A DNA stretch of 6,097 bases. It comes from an uncultured euryarchaeote. GTDB taxonomy: Archaea; Thermoplasmatota; Poseidoniia; Poseidoniales; Poseidoniaceae. The position numbers were made by a program, and so were the translations under genes. The stretch covers positions 1-6,097 of the forward strand of contig CALCOQ010000309.1 in assembly GCA_937897005.1 (NCBI GenBank), in the 5' to 3' direction. Shown here piece after piece: positions 1-5,564 of the stretch (position 1 is the stretch's first letter; each line of letters begins with the position of its first letter). The notes under the pieces are model-generated. The model was not told the origin of the DNA, made no database searches, and worked only from the letters and a program-made list of their open reading frames with translations.

Positions 1-180
1 CAGGAGGGCCGGATGGAGCCTCGCTCGGTGGACCCGATGGTGCGCCTGTTGGTGGGCCATCAGGAGGGCCGGATGGAGCCTCGCTCGGTGGACCCGATGG
101 TGGGCCCGATGGTGCGCTCGATGGAGGGCCGGATGGAGCCTCGCTTGGTGGGCCCGATGGTGCGCTCGATGGAGCCTCTT
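1..180. repeat. In-frame 60-bp tandem repeat, three copies
   Basis: Positions 1-42 and 61-102 are identical over 42 bases, and 121-162 matches with four mismatches (121, 122, 146, 152), giving an exact 60-bp period. The remaining 18 bases of each unit are more diverged but are made of the same short blocks. The period is a multiple of three, so on the minus strand each unit encodes a 20-residue block of the type PSGPPSEAPSGPP plus variable residues. Copies may continue past the left edge. The pattern fits slippage or unequal exchange within a coding linker. Identical third positions between the first two copies indicate a recent duplication or homogenisation. Confidence 0.85.
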
Positions 181-922
181 CAGGAGGAGCTGCGGGTGGA
201 GTCGGTGGCCCAGCAGGTGGAGTTGGCGGCCCGGATGGAGCCCCACTCGGTGGGCTTGAAGGAGCACTGGTGATGGCGCTCAAAGCCTGGTTCATTGGAG
301 ATGGTTGAGCGGGGGGGAAATCGGTCAAGGAACTGGAAGTTGGTTCTTCTGCTACAGTCGAGAGATTGGAGAGACTTCCTTCCTCTGCACTTGAAACATT
401 GATCTTGGTTCCACCACCGGCGTCGTGTTCAGCCTCATATTCAACCAGTTCGATATTGGTTGAATCGATGAAACCACGCTCGCTGATATTTCCAAAATCA
501 TCCATTCCCATGTTGAAGGCTCCACCGAACAAGCCTTCTCCCATCGAAGTTTTCGGCTGTCGTCCGATTTCTTTCTTCTTCAATTCGTATTCCGAATGAT
601 ATGGCCCAAGGTCGAGGGACTTTCTTCCGCCTGCGGTTTCATGCCATAGTTTGAATGTCCATTCTCCACCAGGTAAAGAAAAATTGAAGATGAACAGTCT
701 GGAAAGGCCCGGACCGATACTGGATATTGGGTCGAGTGAATGAAAAGTTGAGCCTTCTGTGGTCTCCACCACTGGTTCTAATTGACCCATGGGGATTCCT
801 GCTTCATTGGAGACCTCGATCTCAGCTTCGATGACGTCGCGGTCATCATCATCTATCTCCATCTTCACAGAAATGACTGTGGCAATCAATGCACCACTTC
901 GGACTGTCAGTTCTTCGGCCAT
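1..922 (-). CDS. Unrecognised protein, beta-rich N-terminus with Pro/Ser/Gly repeat tail (C-terminus cut by window edge)
   Basis: An open frame of 307 codons starts at ATG 922-920 and runs off the left edge without a stop, so the C-terminus is missing. An in-frame TGA at 940-938 closes the frame upstream, leaving this ATG as the only good start; seven G's lie just upstream and may act as a weak ribosome site. I do not recognise the family. Residues 1-120 alternate hydrophobic and polar residues in strand-like fashion (LIATVISV, LSRLFIFNFSL, EWTFKLWHE) with an acidic turn (DDDD, 24-27), which suggests an Ig-like or other beta-sandwich domain. Residues 130-145 are Gly/Met/Phe-rich. From about 203 the chain is low complexity, Pro, Ser, Gly and Ala with Glu, built on a 20-residue repeat after about 248. 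No signal peptide or membrane helix is visible. It may be distal in the helicase-RDD unit. In similar linker-bearing proteins a further domain or anchor often follows, but none can be seen here. Confidence 0.8.
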   Translation of the reverse strand, partial: MAEELTVRSGALIATVISVKMEIDDDDRDVIEAEIEVSNEAGIPMGQLEPVVETTEGSTFHSLDPISSIGPGLSRLFIFNFSLPGGEWTFKLWHETAGGRKSLDLGPYHSEYELKKKEIGRQPKTSMGEGLFGGAFNMGMDDFGNISERGFIDSTNIELVEYEAEHDAGGGTKINVSSAEEGSLSNLSTVAEEPTSSSLTDFPPAQPSPMNQALSAITSAPSSPPSGAPSGPPTPPAGPPTPPAAPPEEAPSSAPSGPPSEAPSGPPSSAPSGPPSGPPSEAPSGPPDGPPTGAPSGPPSEAPSGPP

Positions 923-973
923 CGTCGCCCCCCCATATCAGAACGCATGATGAACCCTTTTTGGGGCTTGTGC

Positions 974-1012
974 CATCACGGGTGAATTTCATACCTCGAA
1001 ATGGCTGTGATG
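974..1012 (-). other. Nested inverted repeat between RDD gene and repeat-tail gene
   Basis: Outer 6-bp arms CATCAC (974-979) and GTGATG (1007-1012) enclose inner 5-bp arms ATTTC (986-990) and GAAAT (998-1002) around a 7-base loop, with unpaired bases on each side between the stems (six and four). In the minus-strand transcript this would form a two-stem hairpin starting a few bases after the TAA of the RDD gene. No T-run follows, so it does not look like an intrinsic terminator. It could be an RNA processing or stabilising element, a protein-binding site, or chance. Apart from this, the 95-bp gap 923-1017 shows no convincing TATA box or other signal. Confidence 0.35.
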
Positions 1013-1017
1013 AAGAT

Positions 1018-1569
1018 TTATCGAATCATCGCTCTGGTCGATGGAGGCAATGACCATGCTACTGCTGCAACTGTTCCATTTCTCTCATCTATCATTGAAC
1101 GGTGATGCTGGTCATCGCGTATCCGAAGGTAATCCCGAAATCCCCACCACAACTGGCCAATGATTGGAATCGCATAGCGTGTTTTCGACCAGGCTCTAGC
1201 CCCCCAATGTTGTGGACCAAGAGGTGAAGCATCGTCATGAACCAAGGCGATACCGAACCATCTCTGTCCCAACGACCTCGCCATCCACAATCCTGTATAC
1301 TTGAAGTAGAGCCAATGAACCGTGAATAGGACCAGCCAATGGAAAATTACGATATGAGGCGCTTCCTTCAGGCCTTGAAGGCTGTACAGCCATACGATGA
1401 AGGTGCCTTGGGTGAAGAGTGTCAATACTCCCATGATGAAGATGACATCGAGTAGATATGCGGCCATCCTCTTCCATGAAGGAGCGAGAAGCACCCCCTC
1501 CGGCGCCCCCTCTGCAACCAGTTGACGGGCAGGGTTACCGTCGTGCAGACTAACCGCAGCGTCAACCAT
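1018..1569 (-). CDS. RDD-family integral membrane protein
   Basis: The 183-residue protein from ATG 1569 fits the RDD family, small membrane proteins named for conserved Arg and Asp residues; some members are linked to ion or solute transport, but the function here is unknown. Seen: R34 and D41 in RMAAYLLD opening hydrophobic segment 1 (about 36-62), a second segment at about 71-90, then the typical post-helix motif SLGQRWFGIALVHDD with S-L-G at 99-101, an amphipathic or short membrane stretch near 132-145, and the closing HHRSMIDERNGTVAA element (155-169), which matches the family's conserved D-x-x-x-GT ending. Stop is TAA 1020-1018. The same frame is open upstream to a TTG at 1626 that would overlap the helicase stop by 19 bp and add 19 residues; a GTG at 1575 is also possible. 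I chose ATG because the RDD core starts well downstream and TTG starts are uncommon. It lies directly after the helicase on the same strand and is likely co-transcribed with it. Confidence 0.82.
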   Translation of the reverse strand: MVDAAVSLHDGNPARQLVAEGAPEGVLLAPSWKRMAAYLLDVIFIMGVLTLFTQGTFIVWLYSLQGLKEAPHIVIFHWLVLFTVHWLYFKYTGLWMARSLGQRWFGIALVHDDASPLGPQHWGARAWSKTRYAIPIIGQLWWGFRDYLRIRDDQHHRSMIDERNGTVAAVAWSLPPSTRAMIR

Positions 1570-1607
1570 GTTCACGGGGGGAGGGCGCCCATTTGTGAAG
1601 ACTACCC

Positions 1608-3608
1608 TCAAGACTTCAGATGCCAAGCCATGAGACCCTTCTCTTCAACCCAATCCAACCATGAGGCCCACGAGGGGTCGTGGCGGAGAGTCTTGGAGTC
1701 GCCAATGACCAACAGCCCTCTCTTTGCTCGAGTCATGGCAACATTGAGTCTCCTCTTATCCTTCAGGAATCCTACTGTTCCTTGTTCATTGGACCTGACA
1801 GTGGAGATGATGATGAGTTCCTTCTCCCTTCCTTGGAAACCATCAACCGTCTTCACCTCCAATCCATGGAAACGTCCACCCTCGGAAGTCCCTCCTGATT
1901 GTTCAAACAGGCTGTTGAGAAGTCTGACCTGTCCAGCGTATGGAGAGATGACACCTATATCCGCAGTGCTCAATTCCATGGCTTCCAATATCTGCGTCAC
2001 CATCTGCACAACGATTGCTGCCTCATCCATATTCGACCTACTGGAACCCATCTCATCGGCAATCTCTGCACCTTCAACAGGAATGAACGCAACTGGATTA
2101 TCCCAATCGGGCCATGACACTCCTGCTGGAGCGGTTCTGGACAACGCATCGGCACCATCTTCCAGCCTGCCATCATAGAATCTACCACTAGGAAAATCTC
2201 GGATGGTTGGATGCATTCGATATTGAATCTCAAGCATGTGCGCAGGAACGCCTGAGTCGATGAGTCTCTCGAACAGACTCCTGCTCAAGCCACCATCCTC
2301 TGCACGTCTGGATATCACCGTCGGTGGCAATTGCTTGTGATCCCCTACCAGAATGACTTGTCTTGCTCCACGAACCAATGGAACCAGAGTCGAAGGCTCA
2401 CTCGCTTGGGTCGCTTCATCGATCAACACGAATGGGAACCTGCGCTTGGCAAGGATATCGTGTCCTGCCCCAATACAGGTTGAACATACCACTTGAGCAC
2501 GGTCAAGGATATCTGCTGCCATTTTCTTCTCAAGACGTTTGACCTCCTTCCAACCTTTGTTGATATCTCGATGTGCCAGCCCCTTCTCCTTGCCCCGCAG
2601 ATTCTTGAGTTCAGATTGAATCTCTTCAAGAGTCTCCTTCTCCAAACGAATCTTCTCTTGATCCGGATGGTCGGCGACCAATGCATCGATGGTTGCCGAC
2701 CTCAGACTCTCTCGCACCTTGACAGGTTGACCGATACGGACCGCATTGACTCCACATTCCAGTAAACCCTCAAGGAGATTGTCCACTGCGACATTTGATT
2801 CTGCACAAACCATTGCTGGCCCCATCTCATAGCGCGCCCACGCTCGAACCAGTTGCACTGCAGTATGTGTTTTCCCAGTTCCCGGAGGGCCTTGTATCAC
2901 TGTTAATCTACTACGCAACGAATTCTCCACAGCTTTCATCTGAGTTTCATTCAATGGCAGATCGGAAACATCGATTCTACTGATGATTCGTTTGAGTCCT
3001 CCTACCTCGGGTAGTTGAGAAGAAGAGGCCTCCATATCATGGACGCTGGCCAACAACAGATCTCGCAAGGGTGTGCCCATATCTTCCTCTTCATCATGAA
3101 AGGAATTCAGTGCCATCTGCATTCGGTCATGAGCAACTCTGTTGGCTCCCTTGTCCAGCCTCCACCTACCCTTTCGTAAGTCCTCTGGTCTATCTTTGAA
3201 GACGATTCGCAGCCGCTTGCGATTCCTGTCAAGCACAATCCCTTCCATACCTTGTTTCTCCGACGGGTTTGAACGACTGAGAATGACAATATCTCCATGG
3301 CTGAATCCATGCCACGGCAATCCTCCTTCAGAATCGCTCGTGAAAGCAATGATGGGGTCACCGAAGAAACGCCCATTCATCCTCCCATTGAGGTTGAAAA
3401 GGGAGACTCCGGCAGCCGCCAATCGTTTATTGCTCCAGGAATTCCAACGTTCTTCCATCATCTCCATCTCATCTTCCAACTCCCAGAGCGTCAATGTGCT
3501 GAACAGTTTGAGATGATCCTGACTACGACGCCAGTGTATCTGATTCTCAGGAAGGCTGTCGCGATGGGGTTTTCCCGGGCCCATCCTACGAACATTCCCC
3601 TTGCTCAT
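1608..3608 (-). CDS. SF1B Upf1/SMUBP2-like DNA/RNA helicase
   Basis: A complete 666-residue superfamily 1 helicase with all core motifs: Q-motif-like LNETQMKAV (219-227), Walker A GPPGTGKT (240-247), motif II DEATQ (397-401), motif III GDHKQLPPT (422-430), motif IV QYRMHP (462-467), motif V TVDGFQGREKE (587-597) and motif VI RRLNVAMTRAKRG (619-631). The DEATQ and FQGREKE signatures place it with Upf1, IGHMBP2/SMUBP2 and Dna2, which move 5'-3' on single-stranded nucleic acid using ATP. Residues 75-165 look like the beta-barrel inserted near the N-terminus of this family. Residues 312-368 are charged and heptad-like, matching the 1B/stalk coiled coil. No nuclease or zinc domain is fused, so it is a minimal SMUBP2-type protein; DNA versus RNA substrate cannot be told. 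The frame opens upstream to TTG 3659, but the first ATG, 3608, is preceded by GAGGTG (close spacing) and lies downstream of a TATA-like element that the TTG would sit almost against. Confidence 0.93.
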   Translation of the reverse strand: MSKGNVRRMGPGKPHRDSLPENQIHWRRSQDHLKLFSTLTLWELEDEMEMMEERWNSWSNKRLAAAGVSLFNLNGRMNGRFFGDPIIAFTSDSEGGLPWHGFSHGDIVILSRSNPSEKQGMEGIVLDRNRKRLRIVFKDRPEDLRKGRWRLDKGANRVAHDRMQMALNSFHDEEEDMGTPLRDLLLASVHDMEASSSQLPEVGGLKRIISRIDVSDLPLNETQMKAVENSLRSRLTVIQGPPGTGKTHTAVQLVRAWARYEMGPAMVCAESNVAVDNLLEGLLECGVNAVRIGQPVKVRESLRSATIDALVADHPDQEKIRLEKETLEEIQSELKNLRGKEKGLAHRDINKGWKEVKRLEKKMAADILDRAQVVCSTCIGAGHDILAKRRFPFVLIDEATQASEPSTLVPLVRGARQVILVGDHKQLPPTVISRRAEDGGLSRSLFERLIDSGVPAHMLEIQYRMHPTIRDFPSGRFYDGRLEDGADALSRTAPAGVSWPDWDNPVAFIPVEGAEIADEMGSSRSNMDEAAIVVQMVTQILEAMELSTADIGVISPYAGQVRLLNSLFEQSGGTSEGGRFHGLEVKTVDGFQGREKELIIISTVRSNEQGTVGFLKDKRRLNVAMTRAKRGLLVIGDSKTLRHDPSWASWLDWVEEKGLMAWHLKS

Positions 3609-3652
3609 GGCACCTCGGAAAGAATGTAGGACAAGGATATTTCCTGCTCGCT

Positions 3653-3673
3653 TATTCAATGAAGTACTGAATA
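3653..3673. promoter_or_regulatory. Inverted repeat TATTCA-N9-TGAATA, possible operator
   Basis: Perfect 6-bp arms (3653-3658 and 3668-3673) are separated by nine bases in the divergent spacer. The element overlaps the inner edge of the minus-strand TATA candidate and the expected preinitiation region of the helicase promoter, where a dimeric regulator could block transcription. The 21-bp length with two-turn symmetry suits a helix-turn-helix dimer. Arms this short in an AT-rich spacer can also arise by chance. Confidence 0.3.
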
Positions 3674-3677
3674 TACA
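3670..3677 (-). promoter_or_regulatory. Candidate TATA box for the helicase unit
   Basis: On the minus strand this reads TGTATATT, an archaeal-type TATA element. Transcription would start about 25 bases further, near 3648, leaving a leader of about 40 bases before ATG 3608, which carries a GAGGTG motif. The placement supports ATG 3608 over the longer TTG 3659 start. There is no clear BRE purine run in front of it, so this stays a candidate. Confidence 0.4.
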
Positions 3678-3690
3678 ATGCGCGGTGAGT

Positions 3691-3698
3691 CTTATACC
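3691..3698 (+). promoter_or_regulatory. Candidate TATA box for the zinc-ribbon unit
   Basis: CTTATACC lies about 35 bases before the ATG at 3730. A start about 25 bases downstream, near 3720, would give a leader of about ten bases, so the mRNA would be nearly leaderless. That fits the lack of a Shine-Dalgarno site before the ATG. If right, the divergent spacer holds back-to-back promoters within about 20 bases. Confidence 0.4.
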
Positions 3699-3729
3699 AT
3701 ATTGTCAAGCCCCCAAAATTGGTAGGCAC

Positions 3730-4965
3730 ATGTGGGGTAAGCGCAAGAAGACTGGCGGAGGTTGGCGCCGTTCCTCGAATCGAGCGTGTCCTTTCTGTGA
3801 GACTGAAAACCCTTCAGACGCAACTGCGTGCCACCAATGTTACTACGAATTAGATGTCAAAGCCATGCATCAAAGTACATCTCGATTAGAAGATGACAAA
3901 GACACCCTGTGGGGTGAACTGATTAAAGAAGTGATGCCCGGAAACGAAGAGGATTATTCTGTTTCTGTCATCACCATGGATGAAATGACTGTGGAAGTCA
4001 ACGAATACGAAACAGTGGGAGATGATGAAGTCATCATTATGTCTCAAGGAGGCCCTAGTTTCGCTGAAATAATGGATAGTACCGTGGGTGACGAGCAAGA
4101 TTCGGAATCGATCAAGGATGCATTGACTCCTACAAGTTCTCCAGTAATCTCAAAGGCTGAGGTTGTCGTTGAAAATACTGAACCTGTTCCTGCACCGACA
4201 AACGTTGCACCTCAAGTTCCTGTTTCACCTCCAGAATCTGCAAACGTTGCACCTCCGCCACCTGCTCAAGCACCCTCACTTGCCCCACCACCAGTTCCTG
4301 CTCAAACACCTGCACTCGTTCCGCCACCAATACCTTCCATCGATGGCCTGTTGTCATCTGATGATGAAATCGATGACGATCTGGATGCGATAATCGCTGC
4401 TGCAAAGCCATATTCTACTCGAAGAGAAGAGAGCGTTCAGGTTCAGGTCGATACTCCGCCGACGCCGGTCGCGGTATCGCCACCTACCGTTGTGCCGCCG
4501 CCTGCCGTGGCGCCACCACCTGCTGTTGTACCACCCCCAGCAATCGTTTCCTCCATACCCGCGGCGATCAATGGGGCGACATCCCCCCCGGCACCAGAAA
4601 CGTTGGTAGCCACCACCTCGACTCCTGCTCCAGCCAATGCAATTCCAACCTCGCACGCGGTATTGAACAGCAACAATATCTGGCCATGGCCACAATCAGA
4701 GCCATGGGATGATAGAGTTCTCAGAAGGGACATCATCGAAGCCATGGAAGCAGCCCGAAAGGGAGAACGTCAGGCTGCTGGAGTGGTACTGGATAGGTTG
4801 GGGCCCCATCTTGGGAATAGATTTGATGCCCTGCACCATATTGGCGCATTATTGCATAGCCTTGGAAGGGGAGAACAGATGAAAGCCATGATTCTAGTCG
4901 CTCAGAAAACCCATCCCGATGACCCCAATGTTTCAACAGCAGCGGCCGCTCTCCTGCAATCATGA
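3730..4965 (+). CDS. Zinc-ribbon / polyproline-linker / C-terminal helical-domain protein
   Basis: The 411-residue protein begins with a basic Gly/Trp/Arg-rich tail, then a zinc ribbon C20-x2-C23-x10-C34-x2-C37 (ACPFC ... CHQC). Residues 45-137 are strongly acidic. Two Pro/Ala/Val low-complexity blocks (about 152-203 and 243-305) flank an acidic helix-like island (DGLLSSDDEIDDDLDAIIAAA, from 205). A Trp-rich linker (IWPWPQSEPW) leads to an Ala/Leu-rich helical C-terminus (about 328-411) resembling one or two TPR-type helical hairpins. There is no signal peptide or membrane helix, so it is probably cytoplasmic and acts as an adaptor or scaffold; zinc ribbons of this kind bind proteins or nucleic acid. 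Function unknown. I chose ATG 3730 rather than in-frame TTG 3601 or ATG 3607: those would run through the divergent promoter region and add an unrelated-looking N-terminus. Six PPP motifs imply dependence on aIF5A-type stall relief. Its TGA overlaps the next ATG (ATGA, 4962-4965). Confidence 0.85.
   Translation: MWGKRKKTGGGWRRSSNRACPFCETENPSDATACHQCYYELDVKAMHQSTSRLEDDKDTLWGELIKEVMPGNEEDYSVSVITMDEMTVEVNEYETVGDDEVIIMSQGGPSFAEIMDSTVGDEQDSESIKDALTPTSSPVISKAEVVVENTEPVPAPTNVAPQVPVSPPESANVAPPPPAQAPSLAPPPVPAQTPALVPPPIPSIDGLLSSDDEIDDDLDAIIAAAKPYSTRREESVQVQVDTPPTPVAVSPPTVVPPPAVAPPPAVVPPPAIVSSIPAAINGATSPPAPETLVATTSTPAPANAIPTSHAVLNSNNIWPWPQSEPWDDRVLRRDIIEAMEAARKGERQAAGVVLDRLGPHLGNRFDALHHIGALLHSLGRGEQMKAMILVAQKTHPDDPNVSTAAAALLQS
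4489..4542 (+). repeat. Three 18-bp units encoding V(V/A)PPPA
   Basis: Three consecutive 18-bp units encode VVPPPA, VAPPPA and VVPPPA in the second proline block of the zinc-ribbon protein (residues 254-271). The codons differ at many third positions (gcg, cca, ccc, gta, gtt), so the peptide pattern is kept while the DNA has diverged. This contrasts with the nearly identical 60-bp units at the left edge and suggests an older, selected repeat. Confidence 0.65.
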
Positions 4966-5564
4966 TGATTACTCGGGCGACACCGTCTTTGCGTCTGGGC
5001 TCTGATTTCATCCTCCGACCGGTGCATCGCCGCTTGTTGAAATCGGTGGTTGAAGCCTATCAGGAAGACCCTGAGGGTGCAATATCTGCATTACCATGGT
5101 TGAAATGCGAAGAGGATGTTTCTCTTCAGATGTCAGATTTCCTCTTTGAACTTGAGATTCACAGCAATACAGGCAGAATTCATTTCTGGAGCATTCATGA
5201 GAAGAATGAATCAGATGGTTTCGTGGGCATGGTTGGCTTAGGAGATGAATTGGTTCTGAAAGAAACTGACTGGAATCTCGGCTATTGGGTTAGGCCCCAA
5301 TACAGACGCAGGGGTATTGCATTTCGGGCGGTCTCGGAAATATTTGAATGGTTGATCTCCAAAGATGATGAGTTATTGATAGAGGTCACCGTACATCCGC
5401 ACAATGAGGCGGGATTATCGACCAGCCATGCTATCTGCAGAAAATGGGGTGGAGTAGCAGTCAGTCCAGACCTCCATCCTATCGATATTGACAACAGAAC
5501 TGTTCTCCATCATATTCACGTCATCCCTTTGCCTCGTGATGATGGAGTGGATGAAACTGAGTGA
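4962..5564 (+). CDS. GNAT-family N-acyltransferase (RimJ/RimL-like)
   Basis: A 200-residue protein with the GCN5-related N-acetyltransferase fold, which moves an acyl group from acyl-CoA to an amine. Seen: N-terminal LRPVHRRLLKSVVEAY (helix 1), a central strand pair FWSIHEKNESDGFVGMVGL (75-93), then strand 4 and motif A with NLGYWVRPQYRRRGIAFRAV (105-124), where RRRGIA is the R-x-x-G-x-A CoA-pyrophosphate loop, and motif B with VTVHPHNEAGLSTSHAICRKWGG (142-164). The YWVRPQYRRRGIA wording is typical of the Acetyltransf_3 (RimJ/RimL) branch, whose substrates include protein N-termini, antibiotics and nucleotide sugars; the substrate here is not deducible. The asparagine-serine pair in motif B is spaced more widely than usual. 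The start overlaps the zinc-ribbon gene as ATGA and no ribosome site precedes it, so translation is probably coupled. A second ATG follows directly at 4965. The C-terminus is acidic. Confidence 0.9.
   Translation: MMITRATPSLRLGSDFILRPVHRRLLKSVVEAYQEDPEGAISALPWLKCEEDVSLQMSDFLFELEIHSNTGRIHFWSIHEKNESDGFVGMVGLGDELVLKETDWNLGYWVRPQYRRRGIAFRAVSEIFEWLISKDDELLIEVTVHPHNEAGLSTSHAICRKWGGVAVSPDLHPIDIDNRTVLHHIHVIPLPRDDGVDETE

Noticed and set aside
1..180. CRISPR-like array
   Set aside because: Units are 60 bp with diverged filler rather than unique spacers, are in frame with the gene, and no cas genes are nearby.
13..273. Plus-strand open frame with MEPRS-like repeats
   Set aside because: It is the antisense of the Pro/Ser/Gly repeat tail; GC-rich repeats with few stop codons keep all frames open. 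The minus frame continues into a non-repetitive protein-like sequence with a start codon.
950..970. CCC-AAAAA-GGG as an intrinsic terminator after the RDD gene
   Set aside because: The stem is only three base pairs and no T-run follows in the minus-strand transcript.
1522..2178. 218-codon plus-strand open frame
   Set aside because: It lies antisense to helicase motifs IV-VI, which are intact and conserved; its translation is Ser/Pro-rich without recognisable domains.
3601..3729. N-terminal extension of the zinc-ribbon protein from TTG 3601 or ATG 3607
   Set aside because: It would cover the divergent promoter region, overlaps the helicase start and adds residues unlike the basic tail that precedes the zinc ribbon.
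4354..4745. Minus-strand Gly/Trp/Arg-rich open frames
   Set aside because: They are shadows of the proline-rich coding region, since CCN codons read as NGG on the other strand.
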